Shown here: one piece after another, positions 23,370-36,056 of the stretch
How the letters are laid out: each line of letters opens with the position of its first letter
Position numbering within the stretch: position 1 is the stretch's first letter
Assembly: GCA_021647945.1 (NCBI GenBank)
Contig: JAKITT010000025.1
Span: forward strand, 1 to 36,453
Origin: Candidatus Polarisedimenticolaceae bacterium
GTDB taxonomy: Bacteria > Pseudomonadota > Gammaproteobacteria > Chromatiales > Chromatiaceae
Direction: 5' to 3'
DNA length: 36,453 nt
Translations under genes and position numbers: made by a program
The notes under the pieces: model-generated
What the model saw: the letters and a program-made list of their open reading frames with translations, nothing else
Told to the model about the DNA's origin: nothing
Databases searched by the model: none

Positions 23370-23966
23370 ATGGCAAGTTCTGAAATTCTAAAACAAATAG
23401 CACAAGAGGCCATTGATTACCTTGACCATCTAAATCAGCAGTACCCAAACCTAGCCTCTGAAACCAGCATTGAAGCGGTTGAAAAATGGCGTAGACAAGT
23501 CATCGAATTTGATTCAAATGCCAATGAGAATAGTGCCCCTTCAGGCACTCTGGAAGTGACTAATGATGAGCCAGTTGGTCATGATGGCTCACTGGAATTT
23601 ATCGAAGAAAGCGGTAGCAACGAGACGACTAAAAATGAACCTGACATCGTGCTTGATGAGAGCCAGCAAGAATCTAATAAAGAGATAGCACTCAAAGAGA
23701 ACGCCGTGGAACTGCTTAAAACATATGACCTTGAAGAGGTCATCGACAAGATGGCAAGCCAATATGACTGCATGATGAATAGCCAACAGCTAGTCGACCT
23801 AGTGGGGCAAAGTGCTTATGTTGAGTCTCTTAAACGTGAAGTGGCGGTCTTCGCCATCAATGCTGTCACCTATGACCAGGCAGCTAATCTCTGGAATAGC
23901 CTTGGCCGGCCATCACTAAACGGTGATGCATGGGAGGGGCGAGAGGTGTCAATGCTCAGCCAATAA
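23370..23966 (+). CDS. Acidic protein of unknown function, likely motility-regulated
   Basis: 198 residues, no signal peptide or membrane helix, and no family recognised. The N-terminal part (about 1-50) is helical; residues about 50-105 are a low-complexity, very acidic linker rich in E, S, N and D; the C-terminal part (about 106-198) looks folded and helical (LLKTYDLEEVIDKMASQYD, then KREVAVFAINAVTYDQAANL). Two helical domains with a flexible acidic linker suggest an adaptor. GGAG lies 7 nt before the ATG, and a sigma-28-like promoter precedes it, the second in the window after cheV. That suggests expression with late flagellar or chemotaxis genes; the inference rests on the promoter alone. 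Confidence 0.85.
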   Translation: MASSEILKQIAQEAIDYLDHLNQQYPNLASETSIEAVEKWRRQVIEFDSNANENSAPSGTLEVTNDEPVGHDGSLEFIEESGSNETTKNEPDIVLDESQQESNKEIALKENAVELLKTYDLEEVIDKMASQYDCMMNSQQLVDLVGQSAYVESLKREVAVFAINAVTYDQAANLWNSLGRPSLNGDAWEGREVSMLSQ

Positions 23967-23995
23967 GGCACTTATGCTGAATGTGTATTGGTAGC

Positions 23996-27526
<3,531 letters not shown>

Positions 27527-27888
27527 CAGAAGTTTCTGGTCACTGCATTGGCCGAAGGGGTGAGAAATAGATCGATTATTTTAGCTACGAATGGCGGTAA
27601 ATGAACGCAGTTTTTTTATCTAATTCAAATTGAGGTAAACCACCGGTTCTGCCGGTGAGACCCGAAAAGGCTCTGCCGTTCCGGTGTGCGTGTGGTCTCA
27701 TGGTAACGGCCAACAAGAATACACCACAGAGAACACAGAGGGCACAGAGAAAAGAAAAGTGTTTTAAATTCTCTGTGTTCTCTGTGGTTATATCTGTTTT
27801 CACCTAAACCAATAAGGGGTTTTCTTCAAACCTCCCGCTATACGGGTGGTTAGTGACTGCGTGCGCACCTAACGCGTCCAGAATTGTG
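27527..27888. other. Gene-free gap between rnhB and dnaE, filled with inverted repeats
   Basis: No gene is supported. It contains a CACCGG-TTCTG-CCGGTG hairpin (27641-27657), a TGAGACC/GGTCTCA pair (27656-27662 with 27694-27700), the 18-bp inverted repeat at 27723-27788, and an AACC-CCCG/CGGG-GGTT hairpin near 27829-27851 just past the rnhB stop. The pile-up suggests REP-type or MITE-type insertions in the operon. Confidence 0.75.
27723..27788. repeat. REP-like element with 18-bp perfect inverted repeats
   Basis: ACCACAGAGAACACAGAG (27723-27740) and its exact inverse complement (27771-27788) flank a 30-bp A-rich spacer. Within the left arm the unit CACAGAG recurs, giving a short tandem flavour. 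Similar ACCACAGAGAACACAGAG repeats are common between genes in many proteobacteria, as I recall. Confidence 0.85.
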
Positions 27889-28458
27889 TCAGAGCAATTT
27901 TTTAACCGGCCCAAAAGAGCGCCGGTGAATGGGGCTGATGCCCAACCGCTGTAGTGCCTCGATATGCATCTTGGTCGGATAGCCTTTATGTTTGGCCAGA
28001 CCATAACCGGGATAGCGCCGGTCCATCTCTATCATCTCATGGTCACGCGCCACTTTAGCGATAATGGATGCAGCACTGATCGATTCGATTAAACCATCAC
28101 CGCCAATAATCGCCTCAGAGCTGCATGAGAGATCTGGGCAGCGGTTGCCATCAATAAGGGCATGATCTGCCTCTATCTCAAGTGCCTCTACCGCACGCTT
28201 CATCGCCAGCATACTGGCATGCAGGATATTGATCTGATCAATCTCCTCCACCTCCGCACGTCCCAATGCCCAGCAGAGCGCCCGCTCTCTAATCTCAATC
28301 GCCAGTTTTTCGCGGCGTTTTTCAGTCAGTTTTTTTGAGTCCGCCAACCCTTCAATGGGGCGTGTAGGGTCAAGAATAACGGCAGCAGCTACCACCGCCC
28401 CGGCGAGAGGCCCTCGTCCCACTTCATCAACACCCGCAACATATTTTTGTTTATTCAT
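27889..28458 (-). CDS. rnhB: Ribonuclease HII
   Basis: 189 residues from ATG 28458, which has AGGAGAG 4 nt upstream; an in-frame start at 28473 would extend further into lpxB and is unlikely. The acidic active site is visible: D and E in [14 protein letters not shown] in [10 protein letters not shown], and [12 protein letters not shown]. It removes RNA, including single misincorporated ribonucleotides, from DNA in the cytosol. The first 8 nt overlap the end of lpxB, which implies translational coupling within the bamA-rnhB operon. No U-rich terminator follows. Confidence 0.96.
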   Translation of the reverse strand: MNKQKYVAGVDEVGRGPLAGAVVAAAVILDPTRPIEGLADSKKLTEKRREKLAIEIRERALCWALGRAEVEEIDQINILHASMLAMKRAVEALEIEADHALIDGNRCPDLSCSSEAIIGGDGLIESISAASIIAKVARDHEMIEMDRRYPGYGLAKHKGYPTKMHIEALQRLGISPIHRRSFGPVKKLL

Positions 28459-29599
28459 GGTCTCTCCTACCAATCAAAGCCAATACCGCCTCTGCAGCTT
28501 GTCGGCCAGTATCCTGCTTCAGCTCACGGTGAATTTCGAGATAGCGTTGTTCAATTGCCTGCACCTTTTCAGGTTCATTCAGGAAGCTGAGTAGTGCCGT
28601 TGAAAGCATCTCGGGGTCATATTTCTGTAGAAACTCAGGGGCTAGCTCTTCATCGGCCAATAGGTTGGCCATGGCAATATATTTAGTCTTCACCAGCCCC
28701 ATCGTTATGCCGAGAAAATAGGAGAACCAATGAACTCGATAGGCGACGACCATCGGGCGTTTCAACAGAAGTGTCTCCATGGTTGCTGTGCCTGATGCAG
28801 TGAGCACCACATTGGCGGACTGGATCACATCACGCGCATGACCATCAATCAACGTAATAGGAAGCTCAATGCCACTCTGTTGTAACTTCGATTCAAAGGC
28901 GATGCGGATGGTTTGATTGACCAGTGGTACTACATATTGCAGATCGGGCTTCTGCTGCAAGCAGTTTTTCGCCGCCTGTAGAAAATCGATGGAGAGCGCA
29001 TTCACTTCACTCATTCGACTGCCGGGTAGTAGTGCAATAATCGGGCACGCTAGCGGTAGATTGAGTCGCTGACGAGCAGCTACCCGGTCACTCTCAAAGG
29101 GGATCTCTTCAGCCAACGGGTGACCGACATATTGCGCATTGACGCCCCGTTCAAGCAGGAAATTAGTTTCAAAGGGGAACAGCGTCAGCAGCAGATCAAC
29201 GGATTTTCGTATGGTTTTGGTGCGGCCTGAACGCCATGCCCATACCGTTGGGCTAACAAAATGGAGCGTCTTGATGCCCACCTTATGCAGCTTCATCTCA
29301 AGGCCTAAATTAAAATCGGGCGCATCGATACCAATGAAGAGATCGGGTGGGTTGTCGGTAAAATGTTTTACCAACTGACGGCGAATGCCAATAAGTTCAG
29401 GCAGATGTTTAAGTGGCTCAACAAAGCCCATCACGGAGAATGTCTCTATCGGATAGAGGGTCTCACAGCCCGCAGCTAACATGCATTTGCCAGCAACCCC
29501 CTCAAACTTAATTGTTGGGTCTATCTTATGCAGGGCTTTTATGAGCGCTCCGCCCAGTAGATCCCCAGAGACCTCGTTGGCGACAATTCCGATACGCAT
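28451..29599 (-). CDS. lpxB: Lipid-A-disaccharide synthase
   Basis: 382 residues, matching LpxB. It joins UDP-2,3-diacylglucosamine and lipid X to make the lipid A disaccharide at the inner-membrane face. Landmarks: [18 protein letters not shown] at the N-terminus, [17 protein letters not shown] with [48 protein letters not shown] and [20 protein letters not shown]. It starts 8 nt after lpxA and overlaps rnhB by 8 nt, the conserved order of the lpx operon. Confidence 0.97.
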   Translation of the reverse strand: MRIGIVANEVSGDLLGGALIKALHKIDPTIKFEGVAGKCMLAAGCETLYPIETFSVMGFVEPLKHLPELIGIRRQLVKHFTDNPPDLFIGIDAPDFNLGLEMKLHKVGIKTLHFVSPTVWAWRSGRTKTIRKSVDLLLTLFPFETNFLLERGVNAQYVGHPLAEEIPFESDRVAARQRLNLPLACPIIALLPGSRMSEVNALSIDFLQAAKNCLQQKPDLQYVVPLVNQTIRIAFESKLQQSGIELPITLIDGHARDVIQSANVVLTASGTATMETLLLKRPMVVAYRVHWFSYFLGITMGLVKTKYIAMANLLADEELAPEFLQKYDPEMLSTALLSFLNEPEKVQAIEQRYLEIHRELKQDTGRQAAEAVLALIGRRDHE

Positions 29600-29607
29600 G
29601 CAGTTAC

Positions 29608-30378
29608 TTATCTGACGATACTGCGCTCACTGCGCTGTAAAAAACCGATGATGACTTGGATCTCGCTCCCATCTTTAGCCATCTTCTCCAACTCAATCTT
29701 CGCCTCACTTAATGGTATTTTAGACATGAAAATCAGCTTATAGGCGCGTTTCAGGCGTCGAATGGCATCCTTATCAAAACCCCGTCGACTCAAACCTTCG
29801 GCATTGATAGAACGGGCGCTGGCTGGATTGCCGGTCACAGTAATATACGGAACGACATCTTTAGAGATAGCAGAACCCATACCACAGAAGCTGTGCATAC
29901 CAATTTGGCAAAATTGATGCACGATGGTGAAACCGCCAAGGATGGCATGATCTCCAATTGTCACATGGCCTCCCAACGACGCAGCATTGGCCAAGATAAC
30001 GTGATTGCCAATGATGCAATCATGCGCCACATGGGTGTAGGCCATCAGCAGGTTATCACTGCCGATACGGGTATACCCCTCATCCTGAACGGTGCCACGG
30101 CTGATGGTGGTAAATTCACGAATAACGTTGCGATCACCAATTTCAAGCCGGGTCTCTTCACCCGCAAATTTTTTATCTTGAGGGTCTTCACCCACCGAGG
30201 CGAATTGGTATATTTTGTTATCACAGCCAATCGTAGTGGGGCCATTGATCACCACATGTGAGCGGATCTCACTTCCTTTACCAATCTTTACCCCGGCACC
30301 GATAACGGAGAAGGGGCCGATAGTTACCCCTTCATCAAGCTCTGCTGTAGGGTCAATAATGGCGTGTTTATTGATCAA
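29608..30378 (-). CDS. lpxA: UDP-N-acetylglucosamine acyltransferase, apparent TTG start
   Basis: 256 residues with the left-handed beta-helix of hexapeptide repeats (for example IGPFSVIGAGVKIGKGSEI), the catalytic H119 in THVAHDC, and GGFTIVHQFCQIG, which bounds the acyl-chain pocket. It performs the first step of lipid A synthesis, 3-O-acylation of UDP-GlcNAc from hydroxyacyl-ACP. The protein MINKHAIIDPTAEL aligns with the usual N-terminus only if the first codon is the TTG at 30378, two nt after the fabZ stop; no in-frame ATG is available. Translation probably depends on coupling to fabZ. Confidence 0.96.
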   Translation of the reverse strand: MINKHAIIDPTAELDEGVTIGPFSVIGAGVKIGKGSEIRSHVVINGPTTIGCDNKIYQFASVGEDPQDKKFAGEETRLEIGDRNVIREFTTISRGTVQDEGYTRIGSDNLLMAYTHVAHDCIIGNHVILANAASLGGHVTIGDHAILGGFTIVHQFCQIGMHSFCGMGSAISKDVVPYITVTGNPASARSINAEGLSRRGFDKDAIRRLKRAYKLIFMSKIPLSEAKIELEKMAKDGSEIQVIIGFLQRSERSIVR

Positions 30379-30380
30379 AT

Positions 30381-30824
30381 CTATAGCTCTCTCGCAGTGC
30401 AGAGTAGATTGGCTGAAGCGACTAGCTTATCATCAACCATCGCTTTACAGGAGAACCTAACGATACCCTGCTTTTGTGCTATTTGCTCAACATAGAGCAT
30501 AAGCTGGTCACCAGGAACAACAGGCCGTTTAAAACGCGCCTTATCAATACCCACCAACATATAGATAGCGTCACTCACCGCAGTAGTGGGGTCTGACTCG
30601 AGCGCGAGTAGACCGGTCACTTGTGCCAGCGCTTCTACAATGAGTACACCCGGCATCACCTTCTGGTTTGGGAAGTGACCTTGAAAGAAAGGTTCGTTAT
30701 AGGTGACATTCTTAAGCGCTGTCATAGTTTTATCTTTTTCAAATTCAACTATGCGATCCACCAGCAAAAACGGGTAGCGGTGTGGTAGTAGTTCAAGAAC
30801 GCGGTTGATATCACCATTTTTCAA
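30381..30824 (-). CDS. fabZ: 3-hydroxyacyl-ACP dehydratase FabZ, apparent TTG start
   Basis: 147 residues with LLPHRYPFLLVDR, NEPFFQGHFPNQKVMPGVLIVEALAQ (hot-dog fold catalytic His and Glu) and KARFKRPVVPGDQL, all standard for FabZ. It dehydrates 3-hydroxyacyl-ACP in fatty-acid elongation and competes with LpxA and LpxD for the same hydroxyacyl-ACPs. The first codon is TTG at 30824, with GGGAGAG about 5 nt upstream; no in-frame ATG precedes the conserved core. It lies between lpxD and lpxA in the usual order. Confidence 0.96.
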   Translation of the reverse strand: MKNGDINRVLELLPHRYPFLLVDRIVEFEKDKTMTALKNVTYNEPFFQGHFPNQKVMPGVLIVEALAQVTGLLALESDPTTAVSDAIYMLVGIDKARFKRPVVPGDQLMLYVEQIAQKQGIVRFSCKAMVDDKLVASANLLCTAREL

Positions 30825-30868
30825 AATATCTCTCCCGAGAGTAATTTTTTTCTTTTACAGATCAGAGA

Positions 30869-31903
30869 CTATTTCTGTTCTGAATTATCTTTTAGACGTG
30901 TTTCTAGCTCATCAACGCGACGCACTAGTGTGTCGAATCGTTTCAGATGGGCAATCGCTCTCAACCAATCTCGATTGGGCATAGTCGGTAATCCACCACT
31001 ATATACCCCGGGTTTTTTATGTGACCGGGTCACCATTGAGCGGCCAGTAAAGTGAACATTATCGCCAATCTCAAGATGCCCGGATATACTGCACATGCCA
31101 CCCATTGTGCACTGTTTGCCCACTTTCGTAGAACCGGCAAAACCGACACATCCGGCAATGGCGGTATCGTCACCAATCTCTACGTTGTGTGCCATATGAA
31201 TCAAATTATCCAACTTTACCCGGTCACCGATGATGGTGTTACCAAGTGCGCCTCGGTCAATCGCCACATTGGCACCAATTTCGACATCATCACCCACCTC
31301 AACAATTCCCAGCTGCGGTACTTTGACCCATTGGGTATTATCTTTGGCATAGCCAAAACCATCACTGCCCAGCACGGCTCCTGGGTGGATCTGCACTCGC
31401 TGACCCAATCGTGTACCTCGACAGAGGGTGACACGTGCCACCAAGCGACACCCATCACCCATGATGCAACCGGGTTCAATCACGCAACCGGGGCCGATAT
31501 AGCAATCAACGCCGATTTTTACCGCTCTGCCTATAATGGCACCTGGACCGATCCAGGCTGAGGGGTCGATATCTGCCGACTCATCAACAATTGCGGTGGA
31601 ATGCACTCCCCCCTGATAAGCGGGAAAGGGGAATAGCAGATTGGCAATTTTTGCATAGGTGAGATGTGGGTTATCAGAGACCAATGCATTGGTTGGGCAT
31701 ATCTCCAGATCATCTGCTGAGATGATTACCGCCGATGCAGCCGTCTCGGCAAGTTCATTACGATGCTTTTTACTGATGAGAAAGCTAATTTCACCCTCAC
31801 CTGCACCGGTCAATGAGCCGACACCGGTAATCACCACGGAGCCATCACCATGCAGCGTTGCGTCTGTCTGATGTGCGAGGTCGTTAAGCGTGATTCCATC
31901 CAT
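30869..31903 (-). CDS. lpxD: UDP-3-O-acylglucosamine N-acyltransferase
   Basis: 344 residues. The N-terminal uridine-binding domain (about 1-100; SLTGAGEGEISFLISKKHR) is followed by hexapeptide repeats (about 105-315) and a C-terminal helix (about 318-340). The catalytic H239 lies in IHMAHNVEIG, the same number as in the E. coli enzyme. It adds the N-linked hydroxyacyl chain in the third step of lipid A synthesis. It follows skp by 15 nt and precedes fabZ by 44 nt in the operon. Confidence 0.97.
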   Translation of the reverse strand: MDGITLNDLAHQTDATLHGDGSVVITGVGSLTGAGEGEISFLISKKHRNELAETAASAVIISADDLEICPTNALVSDNPHLTYAKIANLLFPFPAYQGGVHSTAIVDESADIDPSAWIGPGAIIGRAVKIGVDCYIGPGCVIEPGCIMGDGCRLVARVTLCRGTRLGQRVQIHPGAVLGSDGFGYAKDNTQWVKVPQLGIVEVGDDVEIGANVAIDRGALGNTIIGDRVKLDNLIHMAHNVEIGDDTAIAGCVGFAGSTKVGKQCTMGGMCSISGHLEIGDNVHFTGRSMVTRSHKKPGVYSGGLPTMPNRDWLRAIAHLKRFDTLVRRVDELETRLKDNSEQK

Positions 31904-31918
31904 AACCCGAACCTTAAA

Positions 31919-32443
31919 TTACTCTGCAGCCCGCTGTTTATCTAACTCTTTAAGACGCACCAGAACAAGATCTGAGATATCGATTCGTTTGCTGAAATAG
32001 ACAACACCTTCACTAACGACCAAATCAATTTCCTCATCTTTGCCCACCTCACGCACAACCTCTCTCACTTGGCGGCGCAACTTGTTGAACTCCTCATTTT
32101 GACGCATATTAAGATCTTCACGAAATTCAGCCTGGGCATTTTTCAAACGTCTCTTTCGGCTCAAAATATCCTTCTCAAGCTTACTGATCTCCGATCCGCT
32201 CATAACCGCAGCATCACGTTCCAATTTATCCTGTAGTTTGTCCAAGGTCTCTTTTTTAGAGACCAGCTCATCATTTCGACGCGCAAACTCAGTCTCAAGA
32301 CGTTTTTTCGCCGCTGCATATTGGGGTGACTGTTCAAACACCTTGCCGGCATTTACAAATGCAACTTTCACCCCTTCCGCCGAAACAACTGAAACAGATA
32401 AAACGCCAATAACAAGTGCTAGTACTTGTGCAAGTTGTTTCAC
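31919..32443 (-). CDS. skp: Periplasmic chaperone Skp/OmpH
   Basis: 174 residues from a GTG at 32443 with GGAG six nt upstream. This start gives a clean signal peptide, MKQLAQVLALVIGVLSVSVV then SA-E, followed by KVAFVNAGKVFEQSPQYAAA and a long coiled coil rich in K, E, R and L (about 40-130), the tentacle arms of Skp. The open frame reaches further upstream to 32506, with an ATG at 32470, but those starts place extra charged residues before the signal and have no SD. The trimer carries unfolded outer-membrane proteins to BamA, encoded just upstream. A hairpin lies between bamA and skp. Confidence 0.92.
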   Translation of the reverse strand: MKQLAQVLALVIGVLSVSVVSAEGVKVAFVNAGKVFEQSPQYAAAKKRLETEFARRNDELVSKKETLDKLQDKLERDAAVMSGSEISKLEKDILSRKRRLKNAQAEFREDLNMRQNEEFNKLRRQVREVVREVGKDEEIDLVVSEGVVYFSKRIDISDLVLVRLKELDKQRAAE

Positions 32444-32490
32444 TCTACTCTCCAAGATATTGATAACCATATATTTTTTATATTGAACCA

Positions 32491-32508
32491 CTTTGTTTCT
32501 AAACAAAG
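32491..32508 (-). other. Hairpin in the bamA-skp intercistronic gap
   Basis: CTTTGTTT (32491-32498) and AAACAAAG (32501-32508) form a perfect inverted repeat immediately after the bamA stop codon (32509-32511). It may stabilise the upstream message end or slow read-through to skp; no T run marks it as a full terminator. Confidence 0.5.
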
Positions 32509-34809
32509 CTAAAACGACGCACCTAAATTAAACTGAAATGTCTCAAGTTTATCTCCACTGCCACTCTTGATCGCTTTTGCCCAGCTAAAGGTCAAGGCAC
32601 CCACCGGTGACATCCAGACTAAACCGACACCCGCTGAGGAGCGAGCATCATCAAGCTCAATCTCATCTACATTTTCGATCTGATAGGCATTTCCAATGTC
32701 GTAAAATGCCTTGAGGCGCATTGTTTTACCTAACTCTTCACTTGGCATGGGAACCAGCAACTCCAGCTGACCATAGATCAAAAAGTTTCCACCCAGCGCA
32801 TCACCGTCAGAATCTTTCGGTCCAAGAGAGTTGGCCCGAAATCCACGTATGGAGCGTATGCCTCCAGCAAAGAAGTTATTAAAAAATGGCAATATTTCAT
32901 CTTCACCATAGCCATCACCATAACCCACTTCACCCACCATTTTAAACACCAGCCGGTTAGTTAATGGTATATAGCGTTTTTGATTGTAGCGGAGCTTGTA
33001 ATAGAGTAGATCACTGCCGGGTAGATGGGTCTCTAAGCTTAACCGTTGTCTGGCACCATCTGTCGGGAAAATCGCTCTATCTCGTGAGTCACGGGTCCAG
33101 CTCATTCCAACACTCAGATTGTGGAATGTTGTCCCTTGATCCAGTTCGAACTGTTCAATCACACCACCTTTTTCCACATCATCACCCACTTTAAGATAGG
33201 TAAACTGATAACCCGTATCGATAGCAAAGCGATCTAAATCGGAGATGGGCACACCAAAAGTGACCACCGCCCTGCCACTATCGGTTGAGTAGTTTGATGA
33301 GCCAAGTTCTTCGAAGTCAGTCTCTTTATAACTCAGGCTATAACCACGACTGACACCATCAACAGTGTAATAGGGGTTGGTAAATGAGAGCTGGTATTTT
33401 GTTGAGGCATCCCCAGTATCAAGCGCAAAACTGACCCGTTTACCTGAGCCAAAGAAGTTATTTTGAGTCACACTGGTATTGAAGATAAAACCACCCGTCT
33501 CAGAGTAGCCGATGCCTGCGGAGATATTGCCTGAAGCCCGCTCCGTCACATTTACATTCACATCCACCTGATCAGCGGAACCCGGTACAGCTGGAGTCTC
33601 AATCTCAACGTTCTCAAAATAACCAAGGCGCTGCAAGCGTTGGCGTGAATGTCGCACCTTTTCACCTGAGAACCACGCGGCCTCTAGTTGGCGCATCTCC
33701 CGACGCAGCACCTCATCACGCGTGTTGCTGTTGCCGATCATCTCAATACGACGAACAAAGACACGTTTGCCAGGATCAGCATAGAAGGTCAGTGAGACCT
33801 CTCGTTTTTCGCGATCTATATCTGGAATGCTATTGATATTGGCAAAGGCGTAACCATGTTTGCTCAGCAATGAACTAATACGCTCGGCACTGCTCGTTGT
33901 CTTCTTACGTGAAAAGGTCTCGCCACGTTTGATTTTGATCAGAGAGAAAAACTCCTCTTTGGGACGCACCAGCTCCCCTGCCAACTTTATATCACTCACC
34001 GTAAAGACCTCGCCTTCAGTCACGACCACAGTGATATAGATATCTTTTTTATCCGGCGTAATGGAGACCTGGGTTGAGTCGATCCTGAAGTCGATATAAC
34101 CGCGATCAAGGTAGTACGATTTTAACTTCTCAAGATCACCCGTCAGAATCTGTTTTGAGTAGCGATCACTGCTGGAGAAGATGCCGCTCTCCGCACTGGT
34201 AACCAGCTCAAACTCATCCAGTAGTTCATCATCAGGAAAGGCCTCATTACCGATGACATTGATACGTTTGATTCTGGCTGTTAGCCCTTCCGATATTTTG
34301 ATGGCCACTGCCACTCGGTTACGCTCAATGGGGGTGACTGTTGACTCAATTTTGATGGAGTATTTACCCCGGCTAAAATAGAGTCGACGTAGTTCCTGCT
34401 CAATATTATCCAGGATGGAACGTTTAAAGAGACGCCCTTCAGCCATGCCGATATCTTTCAGTGCCTGCAGCAGATCATCGCTCTGTAGATCACTGTTACC
34501 TGTTAGATCGACCTTTGAAATAGCGGGGCGCTCTGAGACAAAGACCACCAGGACATTTTCATCACGTTCCAGCTGAACATCTTTGAAAAAACCGGTTTGG
34601 TAGAGGGCTCTAATCAAGTCAGGCGTACGCGCTGTATCAAGCTCTTCGCCTACTTTAGCGGGTAGATAGTTGAAAATTGTACCGACAGATATTCGCTGCA
34701 AACCCTCAATACGAATATCACTAATGGTAAATACCTCAGCTAGAACAAGCTGAGGAGATCCGGCCAAAAAGAGGAGTATCAGTAGTAAAAAACGGGCCGG
34801 TCTAATCAT
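32509..34809 (-). CDS. bamA: Outer-membrane assembly factor BamA
   Basis: 766 residues: signal peptide (MIRPARFLLLILLFLAGSPQ, cleavage after VLA), five POTRA domains (about 25-425), then a 16-strand barrel ending in an aromatic residue (FQFNLGASF). IRGFRANSLGPKD in loop 6 corresponds to the VRGF lid motif. It is the essential insertase of outer-membrane beta-barrels. skp, lpxD, fabZ and lpxA follow as usual. The upstream neighbour, normally rseP, is missing: after a 221-bp gap comes an unrelated metallopeptidase gene. The operon therefore probably starts here with its own promoter. Confidence 0.98.
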   Translation of the reverse strand: MIRPARFLLLILLFLAGSPQLVLAEVFTISDIRIEGLQRISVGTIFNYLPAKVGEELDTARTPDLIRALYQTGFFKDVQLERDENVLVVFVSERPAISKVDLTGNSDLQSDDLLQALKDIGMAEGRLFKRSILDNIEQELRRLYFSRGKYSIKIESTVTPIERNRVAVAIKISEGLTARIKRINVIGNEAFPDDELLDEFELVTSAESGIFSSSDRYSKQILTGDLEKLKSYYLDRGYIDFRIDSTQVSITPDKKDIYITVVVTEGEVFTVSDIKLAGELVRPKEEFFSLIKIKRGETFSRKKTTSSAERISSLLSKHGYAFANINSIPDIDREKREVSLTFYADPGKRVFVRRIEMIGNSNTRDEVLRREMRQLEAAWFSGEKVRHSRQRLQRLGYFENVEIETPAVPGSADQVDVNVNVTERASGNISAGIGYSETGGFIFNTSVTQNNFFGSGKRVSFALDTGDASTKYQLSFTNPYYTVDGVSRGYSLSYKETDFEELGSSNYSTDSGRAVVTFGVPISDLDRFAIDTGYQFTYLKVGDDVEKGGVIEQFELDQGTTFHNLSVGMSWTRDSRDRAIFPTDGARQRLSLETHLPGSDLLYYKLRYNQKRYIPLTNRLVFKMVGEVGYGDGYGEDEILPFFNNFFAGGIRSIRGFRANSLGPKDSDGDALGGNFLIYGQLELLVPMPSEELGKTMRLKAFYDIGNAYQIENVDEIELDDARSSAGVGLVWMSPVGALTFSWAKAIKSGSGDKLETFQFNLGASF

Positions 34810-35030
34810 TCTAATATGGGATAAATATCTTTAAGTTTATTAATTCTGTTACGAGCCAATAGATCAGCTTTTCAGCACATACACTTCGTATCGTTGAATC
34901 ACCTAAAGAGGTGCTACTTGGAAGGTGCGATAGTATAAGTGATCTTCCTCACTAACACTAACCCGGATATTTCCTGAATCATTCGGGTTAACTAAGCAAT
35001 GGGAATAAAATTGAAAGAGACGTTATTCAA
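34810..35030. promoter_or_regulatory. Upstream region of the bamA operon
   Basis: The gap has a CACCT-AAAG-AGGTG hairpin (34902-34915) and an AACCCG/CGGGTT pair (about 34970-34990) that may end the metallopeptidase transcript. The operon promoter must lie here or further upstream, but I cannot name a convincing -35/-10 set. Confidence 0.4.
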
Positions 35031-36056
35031 TTACTCCACATTTACGCGATAGCTTCCGTATGGTCCTGTGGCGCCTGTCGGGCTTATTGCCCCCCGTTTA
35101 TCTCCAGCCGGGATGTGGCTAATCTCTATATAATACCTATTCGACATTACCGCCGTAAACTCAAGCCTCGACGCCAATGCATTGGCATCATTAAAATAAC
35201 GAGACCCATTGCAGGCGTTGTTATAACGATAATGCGCAAAAATATCAGCATCATCATTTTCTAATCGTTTATTAGCCATCACAACGACTTCACCATTTTG
35301 GTCGAGTATTCGCAAATAGGTGTCAATGCCGTTGCGCAAATTGTGAGTGCTTATGACGTAAGACTGCTCCGCTTCAACATCAAGCGCAAACAGATCAACA
35401 TCGTTGCTCAAATCATCTTTGTATAAAGTATAATCGACATTCGCTGCATCAGAGATATGAAGAATATCACTATTCTCAAATTCATCTTGCTGGTAGATCA
35501 CTTTGCGATCAGAAAAAATCGCGTTTAATGTTGCAATGTCGTCCTCAGCCCAGTCATCACTGAGCAATAATCCTTGCCAAAAATTCGGCAAATTAACAGG
35601 CAAGACAGACTCTGGAAAGTGATTCAGCAGAACGTCACTGATTTTTGTCATGCCATAAACATCAAGTACAGACCAAAGTATGTTGCTGACCGCAAACTGG
35701 CTGCTCGCGTAATAGAAGCTGTCCGCCTTTGCACCCATGAATTCAAATGGCGGGCTGAGCAGATTGTAACTCATCAGCCCAGCTTTTTCTCCATCGGTAT
35801 CCAAATACCCTGTCACAGCCGTAGTCGATGATAATTTTTCAGGTGTCGTTTCTTGTATAAAACGTTTAACCGCAGACGCAAAAAAAGTTCCCCAGCCTTC
35901 TCCCCAAGCTAATCGTAAATCAAGGTCGTTGTCAGTCAAAAAATGACAACCGCCAGGCGAATCGCTTGTTAGGTATTGTGTTTCTATAAAATGGCCAAAT
36001 TCATGCAATAACACGTCATCATCAAAATGGTCAGTGTCACCCGATTGATTCAGCAC
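35031..36056 (-). CDS. Zinc metallopeptidase, C-terminal part, with PPC-like domain (frameshifted gene)
   Basis: 341 codons that continue the gene at 36050 in another frame. HEFGH (in LLHEFGHFIETQYL) is a zinc-binding HExxH, and LAWGEGWGTFFAS about 30 residues on supplies a plausible third ligand Glu, as in gluzincins. Residues about 225-341 (DVDLFALDVEAEQSYVIS, IDTYLRILDQNGEVV, ending YGSYRVNVE) look like a bacterial pre-peptidase C-terminal (PPC) domain, common in secreted proteases. The apparent start MLNQSGD is an artefact: VYVLNQSGD is the likely continuous reading. A secreted protease of unknown substrate is the best call. Confidence 0.8.
   Translation of the reverse strand: MLNQSGDTDHFDDDVLLHEFGHFIETQYLTSDSPGGCHFLTDNDLDLRLAWGEGWGTFFASAVKRFIQETTPEKLSSTTAVTGYLDTDGEKAGLMSYNLLSPPFEFMGAKADSFYYASSQFAVSNILWSVLDVYGMTKISDVLLNHFPESVLPVNLPNFWQGLLLSDDWAEDDIATLNAIFSDRKVIYQQDEFENSDILHISDAANVDYTLYKDDLSNDVDLFALDVEAEQSYVISTHNLRNGIDTYLRILDQNGEVVVMANKRLENDDADIFAHYRYNNACNGSRYFNDANALASRLEFTAVMSNRYYIEISHIPAGDKRGAISPTGATGPYGSYRVNVE

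Noticed and set aside
27723-27788. Repeated CACAGAG units as a possible CRISPR array
   Set aside because: Units are too short, irregular and arranged as an inverted repeat; there are no equal-length spacers and no cas gene.
32444-32506. Longer start for Skp (ATG 32470 or earlier)
   Set aside because: The GTG at 32443 has GGAG at good spacing and gives a regular signal peptide; the longer forms do not.
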